Shown in pieces: positions 25,739 to 35,356 of a stretch of DNA of 64,000 nt. How positions within the stretch are numbered: position 1 is the stretch's first letter; each line of letters starts with the position of its first letter. This stretch comes from Peptoniphilus lacrimalis DSM 7455 (GTDB taxonomy: Bacteria > Bacillota > Clostridia > Tissierellales > Peptoniphilaceae). The notes under the pieces were generated by a model, which did not search any database, was not told the origin of the DNA, and saw only the letters and a list, made by a program, of their open reading frames with translations. Location of the stretch: contig NZ_KB900371.1 in assembly GCF_000378725.1 (NCBI RefSeq), positions 98,257 to 162,256 on the forward strand, read 5' to 3'. The translations under genes and the position numbers were made by a program.

Positions 25739-26887
25739 TCACCCTATCATTATATTTCTAATTTCATTTACATACTTAATTAGTTTTTCGACAAAAATAT
25801 CTATATCTTTAAAACTGATATCTTTAGATGTACAAATTCTAATAGTTCCATCCATTAAATTGTCATTAAGACCAATTTCTTTTAAGGTTTTTGACTTGTG
25901 ATTTCCGTTAGAAGAACAAGCTGAAGCAGTAGAAATATAAATTTCATCTCCCTCTAAATAGTGAAGAAGAACTTCTGCTCTTATATCTTTTATAGATACA
26001 CTCAAGTGAAAATTTGAAGAATTTTCGGGCGTATTTATCTGATAATCGCTTAAATTTTCCTCTAAAAGTTTTAATAGATAAGCCTTAATCTTACCAGCAT
26101 GTTCTATTCTTTGTTCTAAATTTTCATAGGCAAGTTGGCAAGCCTTGGCAAAACCTAAAATTCCCGGAACATTTTCTGTTCCACTTCTGAGACCTTTTTC
26201 TTGACCTCCACCGATGACAAGGGATGGAATATCAAGGGATTCTCTAACATATAAGGCTCCTACTCCCTTTGGTCCATAAATTTTATGGGAAGAAATGGAA
26301 TAAGTATCAATACCTAATTCTTTTAAATTAACATGAATCTTACCAACAGCTTGAACGCCATCACCATGTATTAAAACATTTCTATTTTTTTCTTTAACTC
26401 TTTTAGTAATTTCCTTTAAATCATTTATAGTCCCAAGCTCATTATGGACATGGATAAGAGAGAGAACTATAGTATTTTCATCAATTTCATCTAAAAGTTT
26501 TTCTATATCTACATTTCCATGTTTATCAACACCAATAAATTTAACATCTAATCCTTCATTTTTATAATTGATAAACTGATCGTTAATTGATGCATGCTCA
26601 ATAGCAGTAGTTATTATTTTATTTCCTTTTCTTTTATTCTTTTTTATTAAACCATGAATGGCAATATTATTGCTCTCAGTTCCACCCGATGTGAAAAAAA
26701 TCTCTGAAGCTTGTGCCCCAACTAATTTAGCAACTGCACTTCTTGATTGTGCAATTTCTTTTTCAACTTTTAATCCAAAAGAATGTAGAGATGAAGGATT
26801 GGCAAAATCCTCACTCAAAGCTTTTGTCATAATATCTATTGATTCTTGACAAGTTTTTGTTGTTGAACAATTATCTAAATAAATCAT
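25739..26887 (-). CDS. nifZ: Cysteine desulfurase, NifS/IscS-like
   Basis: This 382-residue class V aminotransferase-fold enzyme takes sulfur from cysteine. The PLP lysine lies in SISSHKIYGPKGVGALYVR (~199-217). The catalytic Cys loop is STASACSSNGNHKSK (~321-335). The start YLDNCSTTKT is the usual NifS beginning. Adjacency to thiI marks it as the dedicated sulfur donor for tRNA thiolation (the B. subtilis partner is called NifZ). It may also serve other sulfur acceptors. Confidence 0.93.
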   Translation of the reverse strand: MIYLDNCSTTKTCQESIDIMTKALSEDFANPSSLHSFGLKVEKEIAQSRSAVAKLVGAQASEIFFTSGGTESNNIAIHGLIKKNKRKGNKIITTAIEHASINDQFINYKNEGLDVKFIGVDKHGNVDIEKLLDEIDENTIVLSLIHVHNELGTINDLKEITKRVKEKNRNVLIHGDGVQAVGKIHVNLKELGIDTYSISSHKIYGPKGVGALYVRESLDIPSLVIGGGQEKGLRSGTENVPGILGFAKACQLAYENLEQRIEHAGKIKAYLLKLLEENLSDYQINTPENSSNFHLSVSIKDIRAEVLLHYLEGDEIYISTASACSSNGNHKSKTLKEIGLNDNLMDGTIRICTSKDISFKDIDIFVEKLIKYVNEIRNIMIG

Positions 26888-26902
26888 CTAATCACCTATG
26901 TA

Positions 26903-27496
26903 TCAATATCCTAAATCTTCATTTATTAAAAATACATATATATCTCTATCCTTAGCAGATGCATTTAAAAATAACTCCATATTAGCTGCATCATCATAAT
27001 GTACATAATCATCAGACCTCAAGCCTTTAAAAATATCATTATTAATCCTTCTTGAATTTAAAGGTATAGCTATATTTTCAGCTCTTCTAACAGCTTCAGC
27101 CTTATCTGCTACAATTTTATTTCTGCCAATAAAAATAAAAACTTTCTTATGACCAAAGCAAACTGAAGAAATTCTATTTCCAATTCTATCTACAAAATAC
27201 AAACTTCCATCAGATGTAATTGCATTTGCAGAAGTTAGATAATAATCAGCATCTTTACAGTTGTCTAATCCTTTTTTAAAGCCATCTTTCCAATGCCAAA
27301 AACATTTATAGCCCTTATCTATTAAAATATCATAAATTCCTAAAGTTTCTAAAGTCTTAGAGCCAGCAAAGCCAAAACTTATATTTTCTTTTGCAAAATG
27401 AAGAAAATAATCAACTGCATCTTCTTTATTATCAAAAATATAAGAAAAAAAGCCATTTTTAATAAGTGAGCTTTTAGTTCTTAGTAAATCTATCAT
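26903..27496 (-). CDS. LUD-domain protein (LutC/YkgG-like)
   Basis: 197 residues matching the LUD domain (lactate utilisation protein family): ISFGFAGSKTLETLGIYD (~39-56), ADYYLTSANAITSDGSLYFVDRIGNRISS (~83-111), and IFIGRNKIVADKAEAVRRAENIAIPLN (~121-147). Stand-alone LUD proteins of this size are common in anaerobes, and their substrate is unknown. No lutA/lutB iron-sulfur partners are present. It is the first gene of the operon ahead of the cysteine desulfurase, 16 bp apart. Confidence 0.88.
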   Translation of the reverse strand: MIDLLRTKSSLIKNGFFSYIFDNKEDAVDYFLHFAKENISFGFAGSKTLETLGIYDILIDKGYKCFWHWKDGFKKGLDNCKDADYYLTSANAITSDGSLYFVDRIGNRISSVCFGHKKVFIFIGRNKIVADKAEAVRRAENIAIPLNSRRINNDIFKGLRSDDYVHYDDAANMELFLNASAKDRDIYVFLINEDLGY

Positions 27497-27595
27497 TAAA
27501 GTTAATTCACCTCATATTTATGATATACTATTTTTTTTAAAATTTAAAGTATTTATAAGATCAAGTTAAATGCTATAATCATATTGGTGATTGCT

Positions 27596-28495
27596 TTGAT
27601 ATATAATGAAAAAAGACTAAGTGAAAATTCAGAAAAAAATTTTTTAATAATAGAAACAACAGGGCTTTCAATAAAAAATGACGTCATTATTGCAATAGGA
27701 ATTATTAAAAATAATACTATTTATCAATTTATTATAGAAGATTTAAAAGAAGAGATAGAACTTATAAATAAGGCAAATAAAATTATTAGAAATGAAGAAA
27801 TAATTGCTTATAACGGAACTTTTGAAAAAAATTTTTTAACTTATAAGGCTGATACTTATAAAATCCCAACTGATTTCAACATAAAAAAATTAAGTCAAAA
27901 AATAAAAAACTTTAAATATCTATTCCCTTTAGAAAATTATTCAAAAAATAATTTAGAAGAATTTTTCAAAATTGAGGGTCAACCTGTAATTTCAGGAAAA
28001 AATGTCGGCGAAAACTTTAAAAAATATTTGCTTAATAAAGACAGAAATAAACTCCTAGAAATTTCCAAAAGAAATAGGGAAAATCTAATAAAATTAAAAA
28101 ACTTATATGTGGTAGTAAGTAAATACCTAGGAAAATTTCTTAAATTAGAATTTGGTAGCTTAACCTTTGAAATAAAAAATATTTATTTAGAAAAAAATAC
28201 AATAATATATGAAGGAGAATCCTCTTTTGAAGGAAATTATTACAGATCTAATAAAAATTATACCTTTATTTGCAATAAAAATTTCAAAGTGGAATTATTT
28301 ACTCATTCCGATATCTATGATAAAGCTGATTACTGTTACTATTTATTAAAAAAAGACTTTAAAAACCTGACCAATAAATCTCATCTAAAAAGTCCTTCTC
28401 AAATTTTGATTTTATACTATAAAGATTTTTTAATAGAAAATATAATACAAGTCTTTAAAAAAATAATCCAAATGGAGATAGAAAACTTTATATAA
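27596..28495 (+). CDS. YprB-like RNase H-fold exonuclease protein with altered active site
   Basis: About 299 residues. The N-terminal ~150 residues look like a DEDD 3'-5' exonuclease domain: NFLIIETTGL near residue 16 corresponds to the usual FLDIETTGL, followed by IIAIGII, then IIAYNGTFEKNFL (~90) corresponding to NGxxFDxPxL. Both motif Asp residues appear replaced (Ile and Glu), so activity is doubtful. Residues ~150-300 have no recognised domain. Start: TTG at 27596, five bases after GGTGA. Earlier TTG/GTG codons coincide with that site and lie just after a TATAAT at 27574. Very Lys/Asn-rich. Confidence 0.65.
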   Translation: MIYNEKRLSENSEKNFLIIETTGLSIKNDVIIAIGIIKNNTIYQFIIEDLKEEIELINKANKIIRNEEIIAYNGTFEKNFLTYKADTYKIPTDFNIKKLSQKIKNFKYLFPLENYSKNNLEEFFKIEGQPVISGKNVGENFKKYLLNKDRNKLLEISKRNRENLIKLKNLYVVVSKYLGKFLKLEFGSLTFEIKNIYLEKNTIIYEGESSFEGNYYRSNKNYTFICNKNFKVELFTHSDIYDKADYCYYLLKKDFKNLTNKSHLKSPSQILILYYKDFLIENIIQVFKKIIQMEIENFI

Positions 28496-28522
28496 GACTA
28501 TGATTAATTCAAATATCTTTAA

Positions 28523-28557
28523 AAAAGGCCTAAAGATTATTCTTTAGGTCCCTTTTC
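28523..28557. terminator. Bidirectional terminator
   Basis: AAAAGGCCTAAAGA and TCTTTAGGTCCCTTTT form a long stem with a TTAT loop. It serves the exonuclease-like gene on the plus strand and the small gene on the minus strand, whose stop lies inside it. Confidence 0.75.
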
Positions 28558-28761
28558 CTTAATATAATTATAAACTTTGTCTAACCTTTCAGCAGGCAAT
28601 GTTTCTACAATTTCTTTTATTGAACTAACAATTTCAGAATCTTCTTTAGGGTCACTGCCCAACAATCCATAAATAAAAGATAATTCTTCATGAGATAACC
28701 ATTTTTGATATCCCTTTAAATGACTTAGTATAAATTCTTTTTTTTCGTTGTCACTAATCAT
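28537..28761 (-). CDS. Small acidic protein, unknown
   Basis: 74 residues starting MISDNEKKEFILSHLKGYQKW, predicted all-helical, with a good ribosome-binding site (AGAGGTGAT) seven bases before the ATG. The acidic middle contains SDPKEDSEIV, and the C-terminus is Lys-rich. No domain is recognised. It is monocistronic. Confidence 0.7.
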   Translation of the reverse strand: MISDNEKKEFILSHLKGYQKWLSHEELSFIYGLLGSDPKEDSEIVSSIKEIVETLPAERLDKVYNYIKEKGPKE

Positions 28762-29145
28762 ATTATCACCTCTTCGTGACTATTTTACCCAAAAATATGA
28801 AGATAAACATAAAAGTTAAAAATTTTTCAAATTGTAATAATTTTTTTCAAAAAGAAAAAAATAAGTTTATTTTATCCATTATAAAAACTGATTTCAAATT
28901 TATTTATATGATTATTAATATATAGAATCACTCCTGTGTATTTATTAGAACCTATATTTTGTTGAAATTGTCCTTTGTCATTTTTTACATAAAAATATCT
29001 TTTAGAGATTTACTCACAAACTTATTTTATAAAGCCTCAAAAAAAGTGTTGATGATTTGCCACCAACACTATTTTTCTATGAAAACATTAAATTTATGAT
29101 ACTAAATTCCTAATAAAAATTTTCTATAACATTAACTTATAAATT
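28762..29145. other. 384-bp intergenic stretch
   Basis: Strongly AT-rich and without a convincing gene. The only clear structure is the hut operon terminator at 29046-29074. A 42-codon plus-strand frame near 28797 lacks a ribosome-binding site and looks like chance. Confidence 0.6.
29046..29074 (-). terminator. Terminator of the hut operon
   Basis: AGTGTTG and CAACACT arms with a 12-base loop are followed on the minus strand by TTTTTTT. It lies about 70 bp after the last gene. Confidence 0.78.
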
Positions 29146-30489
29146 TTATATTTCTTTTAAATATTTTTTTAAAAACTTTACAGCTTTTTCCGGTTCAAAT
29201 TTTGAAATAAGACCTACTGATGATAAAATATATGACTTGTCAAGCAAGAATTTGGGGTTTTCAGGTTTCAAATAAGAATCATCTAAATCATTTATTGACT
29301 TTAAAATTAAAGATGGATTCTTGGAATTAATCAATACTCCACCAGTTGCTAAAAATTCTTTAGCCCTTCTCAAATCCTTACCACTTTGCTTATATATATA
29401 TCTTGTACTTGTAGGAATTTTTTTTAACTTGCCAATGTGTCTTGACAATGCAGTTTTTGCTGCTAAATACCCTAAAATTTGATCAAACTTTTCTTCTTCA
29501 AGATCAGTAGGCATAAAATCTGTATTATCAAAACGCTCTTGACATCTTTTTTTCGCATCAGTATAGCCAAGGTTTTTAAAAACTTGGTCACCCAAAGACT
29601 CATAAAGAGCTGTTGCAGAATATCTCATTCCCATATCTCCCTCAACTGTCCTTTTTTCATATGGCTCATCAATTTCGGGAGCTATGATATTTTCATCTCC
29701 CCAATAAGACTTGCCAATAGAATGAATATCTGTAGTAGCTCCACCGATATCAATAGACAATAGTCTTATATCATTTACCTTGCCATAAGTTGAAATAGCA
29801 TTTTGAACTGCTATTGGTGTGGGTAAAAATATTTTGCATTTTTTTGATAAGGCATCTATCCCCTTAGCTTTTGTAATTGTACTTATGAAAATTTCAGCAA
29901 TTACTTTTCTTAAAGGAATATAATTTACAACATTGGTTGTTGGCATTACATTTTCAGTAAATACATATTTAATATTGGACTTATCAAAAATATCCCTAAT
30001 GCAATTATTAGCCGACTCATTGCCACAACAAACAACAGGAAAACTATAATTTTTTTTAGCTATAGCTTTTGCGTTAAAAATTATATTGTAAGTATTTCCA
30101 CCATTAGTTCCACCACAAAGCAATAGTATATCTGGTTTTAAATTTTCAATTTCATCAAGGTCTTTACTTGTCAATTCATAATAATATTCTTTTAAAATTC
30201 TAGCCCCACTTGAAAGGCTGGCAGTTTTACAAGCATAAGTTGTTAAGTTTTTAGAAAATCCCACAACAACAACCTTCAAACCGCCCGATGCTGAAGAGCA
30301 ACCTAAAAATTCATCATATTCAAGCTTGCATTTTGCCTTAAGCTTTTCAAGTGCCTTATAAAATCCAACTCTTACATCTGAATTTACAGTAGTATAACTT
30401 TGACTAGAACCGATAACTTCTATTTTTTCAGTATCTAATAGGTTAAGCTTTGTATAAGTTGAACCTACATCTACTAAAAGATATCTCAT
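29146..30489 (-). CDS. glmL: GlmL/MutL-type ATPase, glutamate mutase accessory protein
   Basis: This 447-residue actin-fold (ASKHA) protein has phosphate 1 motif LLVDVGSTYTKLNLLD (~4-19), a second nucleotide loop LSIDIGGATTDIHSIG (~243-258) and a C-terminal FLATGGVLIN (~386-395). This matches the GlmL/MutL family, encoded between the two subunits of adenosylcobalamin-dependent glutamate mutase in clostridia and thought to reactivate it. The mutase subunits are not in this window. The gene overlaps fchA by 4 nt, so its product is made together with the histidine-to-glutamate enzymes. Use of glutamate through methylaspartate is the natural inference. Confidence 0.88.
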   Translation of the reverse strand: MRYLLVDVGSTYTKLNLLDTEKIEVIGSSQSYTTVNSDVRVGFYKALEKLKAKCKLEYDEFLGCSSASGGLKVVVVGFSKNLTTYACKTASLSSGARILKEYYYELTSKDLDEIENLKPDILLLCGGTNGGNTYNIIFNAKAIAKKNYSFPVVCCGNESANNCIRDIFDKSNIKYVFTENVMPTTNVVNYIPLRKVIAEIFISTITKAKGIDALSKKCKIFLPTPIAVQNAISTYGKVNDIRLLSIDIGGATTDIHSIGKSYWGDENIIAPEIDEPYEKRTVEGDMGMRYSATALYESLGDQVFKNLGYTDAKKRCQERFDNTDFMPTDLEEEKFDQILGYLAAKTALSRHIGKLKKIPTSTRYIYKQSGKDLRRAKEFLATGGVLINSKNPSLILKSINDLDDSYLKPENPKFLLDKSYILSSVGLISKFEPEKAVKFLKKYLKEI

Positions 30490-31112
30490 GCAAGTTTTTC
30501 ATCTACAACTTTCATTATACTTTGGTCATTTTCTTTGATTATTTTAGCAACTTTTTCCATTTTCTCTTCAAGTTCTTTTTTATAATCTTGATCTTTCAAA
30601 GAATTTAAATTAATTTTTACATTCAAAAAAGCACCTTCTGAAGCTGCTTTAATATTAATTAAAGCTACAGCAACATCTGTTATAGCATTAGAATTACCAT
30701 TTTCAGCAAGTTCTTTGCAATAAGGATAAAGTTCAGTAACTTTTGTGCCTAAAGTCAATGGAACTTCTATTGCTTTTTTATAACCTTCTTGAATTTTTTC
30801 TGCCCTTATCTTTTTTTCATCTTCTGTTTCTTTTGGCAACTTCATAGCATCCATAACACCATTAAAAGAAGATGCGTCTTTATCTATAGCTTCTACAAAT
30901 AAATCTTTATATTTAGCACATTCAATTTTAATTTCTTCAGCTCTTTTTGAAAAATCTGCATATTTTTTCTTTCCAATTGTTAAATTTGCAACCATAGTCA
31001 ATAAAGAAGCTGCCATGGCAGCATTTAATGCTGCGATTGAGCCTCCACCTGGAGCAGGTGAGTTGGAAGCCGTTTCATTAGCAAAATCAATAATAGTTAA
31101 ATCTTTAAGCAT
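30486..31112 (-). CDS. fchA: Formimidotetrahydrofolate cyclodeaminase
   Basis: This 208-residue helical enzyme converts 5-formimino-THF to 5,10-methenyl-THF and ammonia. The family start is clear: FANETASNSPAPGGGSIAALNAAMAASLLTMVANLTIG-type sequence (from ~10), with the PGGGS loop that binds folate. It is the split counterpart of the C-terminal half of mammalian FTCD; the transferase half is ftcD in the same operon. Eight bases separate it from fhs. Confidence 0.96.
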   Translation of the reverse strand: MLKDLTIIDFANETASNSPAPGGGSIAALNAAMAASLLTMVANLTIGKKKYADFSKRAEEIKIECAKYKDLFVEAIDKDASSFNGVMDAMKLPKETEDEKKIRAEKIQEGYKKAIEVPLTLGTKVTELYPYCKELAENGNSNAITDVAVALINIKAASEGAFLNVKINLNSLKDQDYKKELEEKMEKVAKIIKENDQSIMKVVDEKLA

Positions 31113-31120
31113 ATATCCTC

Positions 31121-32797
31121 CTAGAATAATCCTACAATCTTACCTTCATTATCAATATCCATGTTTTGTGCTGCTGGGACTTTAGGAAGTCCTGGCATAA
31201 CCATAATATTTGAAGTTTCAGCAACTATAAATCCAGCACCATTAGATATTCTAACTGTTTTTATTTCTATATCAAAATCTTCAGGGGCACCAATAATTTT
31301 TTTATCATCTGTAAATGAAAATTGTGTTTTAGCAATACATATTGGCAGTTTATCAAGACCAAGTTCGACTAATTTTTTAACTTGTTTTTTTGCGGCACTA
31401 GTAAATACAGCACCTCTACCCCCATAAATTTCTCTTACAATCTTATTTATTTTATTTTCAATTGAATCATTGGCATCATATAATAATTTAAAATCAGATT
31501 TTTCTTCATCAATAATTTTAACTAATTTTTGGGCTAAATCTTCTGCTCCTTGACCGCCTTTTTCCCAAACTTGACATAAAGACATTTCAAGACCCAAGTT
31601 CTTACAAAGAGTTTGAAGTTTGGCAATTTCAGCATCAGTATCCTGAACAAATTGATTTATGGCAACAACAACAGGAAGTCCAAATTTCTTCAGATTTTCG
31701 GCATGGCGTTTTAAATTTTCAAAACCTTTTTCCAAGGCTTCTACATTTTCTTCTTTGAGGTCATTTTTATTAACCCCGCCGTGCATCTTAAGAGCCTTTA
31801 TAGTTGCAACAAGGACCACTGCATCAGGCTTAAATCCACCTATTCTGCACTTAATATTTAAAAATTTTTCTGCTCCAAGGTCTGCACCGAAACCAGCCTC
31901 TGTAATTGCATAATCACTTGTTTTTATAGCCAGCTTAGTTGCAATTATCGAATTACATCCGTGTGCAATATTTGCAAAAGGTCCACCATGAATTATCGCA
32001 GGTGTATTTTCAAGAGTTTGTACAAGGTTAGGTTTAATTGCATCTTTTAAAAGCATTGCTACTGCACCTTGTATTTGTAAATCAGAAATATATACCGGCT
32101 TTCCAGCTCTTGTATATGCGACAATAATTTTAGAAATTTTTTCTTTTAAATCTTTAAGATCCTTTGATAAACAAAGCACAGCCATAATTTCAGAGGCTAC
32201 AGTTATCATAAAATGGTCTTGTCTTGGTACTCCATCAGTTTTTTTACCTAGACCATTTACTATATTTCTCAAAGACCTATCATTCATATCAACAACTCTA
32301 TTCCAAGTTATATTATTAACATCAATATCAAGAGCGTTACCTTGATAGATGTGATTATCTATGCAAGCTGATACTAAATTATTAGCTGTTGAGATGGCGT
32401 GAATATCTCCTGTGAAGTGAAGATTTATATCTTCCATTGGAATTACTTGAGAATATCCTCCTCCTGTAGCTCCGCCTTTGACACCAAAAACAGGACCTAA
32501 TGAAGGTTCACGAAGAGCCACAACTGATTTTTTTCCAATTCTATTAAAAGCTTGAGATAAACCGATTGAAACAGTAGATTTACCTTCCCCAGCAGGAGTT
32601 GGAGAAATTGCTGTTACTAAAACTAATTTACCATCTTCATTTTTGTTTAATCTATTTATAGCTTCCCATGAAATTTTGGCTTTATATTTACCATAATGTT
32701 CTAAGTCATCATTTTTTAGTCCAATTTTTTCACCAATTTTTTCAATAGGTTCAATTTTAGCTGCATCAGCTATTTCTATATCTGTCTTGTAATCCAT
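31121..32797 (-). CDS. fhs: Formate-tetrahydrofolate ligase
   Basis: 558 residues, full length. P-loop [18 protein letters not shown] (~67-84), then [31 protein letters not shown] family sequence (~95-121) and [14 protein letters not shown] (~272-285). The enzyme normally makes 10-formyl-THF from formate and ATP. In this operon the reverse direction is plausible, giving ATP from the one-carbon unit released from histidine. A methenyl-THF cyclohydrolase (folD) would be needed and is not seen here. Confidence 0.97.
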   Translation of the reverse strand: MDYKTDIEIADAAKIEPIEKIGEKIGLKNDDLEHYGKYKAKISWEAINRLNKNEDGKLVLVTAISPTPAGEGKSTVSIGLSQAFNRIGKKSVVALREPSLGPVFGVKGGATGGGYSQVIPMEDINLHFTGDIHAISTANNLVSACIDNHIYQGNALDIDVNNITWNRVVDMNDRSLRNIVNGLGKKTDGVPRQDHFMITVASEIMAVLCLSKDLKDLKEKISKIIVAYTRAGKPVYISDLQIQGAVAMLLKDAIKPNLVQTLENTPAIIHGGPFANIAHGCNSIIATKLAIKTSDYAITEAGFGADLGAEKFLNIKCRIGGFKPDAVVLVATIKALKMHGGVNKNDLKEENVEALEKGFENLKRHAENLKKFGLPVVVAINQFVQDTDAEIAKLQTLCKNLGLEMSLCQVWEKGGQGAEDLAQKLVKIIDEEKSDFKLLYDANDSIENKINKIVREIYGGRGAVFTSAAKKQVKKLVELGLDKLPICIAKTQFSFTDDKKIIGAPEDFDIEIKTVRISNGAGFIVAETSNIMVMPGLPKVPAAQNMDIDNEGKIVGLF

Positions 32798-32845
32798 TTT
32801 ACCTCCATTTCTTATTAATAATTATATTATCTTATTAATAAAGTT

Positions 32846-33739
32846 TTATTCTTCTATCAATAAAGTTTCAAGCACTTGTTCAGCTTTTAAATCTTCAATT
32901 TGCATATAATATGCAGCTGAATCTATCAAAGCTTGTAGAGGTAAAAGTCCAATAAGTTCTGTATTCACAACGCTAAGACCATAACGTCTAGCTTCTGATT
33001 TAACCATTTCAAGTGCTTGGTAAATTCTAGTCTTTTCAAAATTTACTAAGTTCATTGAAACTTGAACTTGTCCTTTATCTTTAAGTTCTAGACCTATTGC
33101 TTTTACAAATCTAAGACCTCCACCTATATGACGAACTTTTTTAGCAATTGCATCAGCAATTTCAAGCTTATCTGTATTCAAATTAACGTTGAATGCAACA
33201 AGATGAAATCTTGCACCAACTGCAGTACATCCTGATTTTTCATTCATTTGTGCTGGACCAAAATCTGGTTTCCAATCTGGATCTTTAATTTTTTCAAAGA
33301 ATCCTTCATATTGACCCTTTCTAACCTTTGCTAAATTTTTTCTTTCTTTTGTTGTAGCTGCATCTTCATATAAATATACAGGGATTCCCATATCTCCAAT
33401 TGCCTTACCAACTTCATTAGCAAGTTCTACACATTCTTCAGTTGTCATTTCACTAACAGGTACAAATGGAACAACATCGACAGCACCCATTCTTGGATGA
33501 GCACCTTCATGAGTTCTCATATCTATTATTTCACTAGCAACTTTTACTGATTCTATAACAGCTTCAACGACTGCTCTTGGGTCCCCGATTACTTCAACTA
33601 CTAATCTATTGTGGTCCTTATCAGGTTGATAATCAATTAACTTAATTTTTTCCTTATTTCTAAAACATTCTGTAATTTTATCTACCTTATCCAAATCACG
33701 TCCTTCAGAATAATTTGGAATACACATTACTCTTTTCAT
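32846..33739 (-). CDS. ftcD: Glutamate formimidoyltransferase
   Basis: 297 residues, monofunctional formiminotransferase of the FTCD N-terminal type. It carries the start CIPNYSEGRD (~6-15), HNRLVVEVIGDP (~43-54), and MRTHEGAHPRMGAVDVVPFVP (~75-95) with the catalytic His residue. It moves the formimino group from N-formimino-L-glutamate to THF, giving glutamate. No hutG or hutF is present, so this is the only visible exit from formiminoglutamate. GGAGG precedes the start. Confidence 0.97.
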   Translation of the reverse strand: MKRVMCIPNYSEGRDLDKVDKITECFRNKEKIKLIDYQPDKDHNRLVVEVIGDPRAVVEAVIESVKVASEIIDMRTHEGAHPRMGAVDVVPFVPVSEMTTEECVELANEVGKAIGDMGIPVYLYEDAATTKERKNLAKVRKGQYEGFFEKIKDPDWKPDFGPAQMNEKSGCTAVGARFHLVAFNVNLNTDKLEIADAIAKKVRHIGGGLRFVKAIGLELKDKGQVQVSMNLVNFEKTRIYQALEMVKSEARRYGLSVVNTELIGLLPLQALIDSAAYYMQIEDLKAEQVLETLLIEE

Positions 33740-33786
33740 TTTTTTCCTCCTATTATTTATATATTATTAAAAATATTATTCATATA

Positions 33787-35328
33787 CTATTTCAGTTCAA
33801 GGTTAACAGATTTTTTAACTTCTTCAAGTAACTTACCGCTATCTATAATATCAGTTGCTTTTTCAAGTTCATCATAGATTTCAATGTCCTTATCTTGTTC
33901 AATAAAGTCAACAAAATCTCTTATTACATCGTAAGCTTTTTGAGTTCCCTTGCCTAGATGAAGCTTACCATTTTCCATTTCCCTTCTGAAATCAACTGCT
34001 TGAGCAGCTATCATAAGTTCAGTTGCCAAAACTCTTTTAACGTTAAATACTACTTCACGAGCTTTTCTTGCTGCCCATTGACCCATAGATACAAAGTCTT
34101 CTTGATTTTCACAAGATGTTATTGAATCAACTGATGCAGGGTGAGCCAAAGTTTTATTTTCAGATACAATTGCTGCTGCTGCATATTGAGTAATCATAAA
34201 TCCTGAATTTAGACCTGGGTGTTTAACAAGAAAAGATGGCATTCCTGAAAGTGTTGTATTTATTAGTCTTTCAATTCTTCTTTCAGAAACATTTCCTAGT
34301 TCTGAAACTGCAATAGCTAAAAAGTCAAGTGGTTGAGCCATAGGTTCACCATGGAAATTACCTCCACTAATTACATGACCTTCTCCTGTTACTATTGGAT
34401 TGTCTGTTGCAGAATTTATTTCGATTTCTACCTTTTCTTTAACATATTCAATTGAATCTTTACTTGCACCATGAATTTGTGGAATACATCTAAAAGAATA
34501 AGCATCTTGTACTCTTAACTGTGCAGTATGAGTTACATATGTTGAATCTTCAAGCAATCCTCTCATATTTTTTGCAGTTGCAAGATTTCCTTCATGTGGT
34601 CTTATTGTGTGAAGTTCTTCCCAGAAAGCATCTATAATTCCTCTTGCACTTTCTATAGATAAAGCACCAGCTATATCAGCTATTTTTGCAAGTTCAATTG
34701 CATCGTAGGTTGCAAGAGCACCGGTAGCTGTTAAAATTGTTGTACCATTAATTAAAGCAAGACCTTCTTTAGCAGCAAGTTTAATAGTTTTAAGTCCTGC
34801 ACGATTCATCGCTTCAGCCCCCTTTAAAAGTTCTCCTTCATAATATGCCTTTCCAAGTCCAAGCATTGGAAGAACCATATGAGCAAGTGGAGCTAAGTCA
34901 CCGCTGGCACCTAGAGAACCTTTTTCAGGAATAAATGGTACTACATTTTTGTTTAACATAGCTACCAAAAGTTCAATTGTAGAAAGTCTTATTCCAGAAA
35001 CACCTTTTAACAATGAATTAATTCTAATGGCAATGGATGCCCTTACTTCAGCTTCTGATAATGGATTACCATATCCTGAAGAGTGAGTTCTGATTAGATT
35101 TTCTTGTAATTGTGCGTTATCTTCTTCTGGAATGCTAACCCTTGAAAGCGAACCAAAACCGGTATTAATACCGTAAACAACTCTTTCTTCTTCAACAATT
35201 TCTTCAACAAACTTTCTTGATTTTTCAACTTCAGTTTTTGCACTTTCATCAATTTCAACTTTTTCATGAAATCTTGCAATTTTTACTAAATCTTCTAATG
35301 TAAGATTATTTCCATTTAAAACTATCAT
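33787..35328 (-). CDS. hutH: Histidine ammonia-lyase
   Basis: Deaminates histidine to urocanate. The longer frame begins 22 codons upstream inside the previous gene; I start at the ATG at 35328 (MIVLNGNNLTLEDL), ten bases after AAGGAG. That gives 513 residues. The Ala-Ser-Gly that cyclises to the MIO cofactor is at 141-143 in GSLGASGDLAPLAHM, matching other HutH. YGINTGFG (~52-59), the QxxHGA-like PQIHGASKDS and ENQEDFVSMG are also present. Confidence 0.97.
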   Translation of the reverse strand: MIVLNGNNLTLEDLVKIARFHEKVEIDESAKTEVEKSRKFVEEIVEEERVVYGINTGFGSLSRVSIPEEDNAQLQENLIRTHSSGYGNPLSEAEVRASIAIRINSLLKGVSGIRLSTIELLVAMLNKNVVPFIPEKGSLGASGDLAPLAHMVLPMLGLGKAYYEGELLKGAEAMNRAGLKTIKLAAKEGLALINGTTILTATGALATYDAIELAKIADIAGALSIESARGIIDAFWEELHTIRPHEGNLATAKNMRGLLEDSTYVTHTAQLRVQDAYSFRCIPQIHGASKDSIEYVKEKVEIEINSATDNPIVTGEGHVISGGNFHGEPMAQPLDFLAIAVSELGNVSERRIERLINTTLSGMPSFLVKHPGLNSGFMITQYAAAAIVSENKTLAHPASVDSITSCENQEDFVSMGQWAARKAREVVFNVKRVLATELMIAAQAVDFRREMENGKLHLGKGTQKAYDVIRDFVDFIEQDKDIEIYDELEKATDIIDSGKLLEEVKKSVNLELK

Positions 35329-35356
35329 AATAATTATTCTCCTTTTTTTAACACTT

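Noticed and set aside
28797..28925. 42-codon plus-strand frame starting MKINIKVKNF in the gap before the hut operon end
   Set aside because: No ribosome-binding site, composition is only Lys/Asn/Ile/Phe as expected for random AT-rich DNA, and no promoter.
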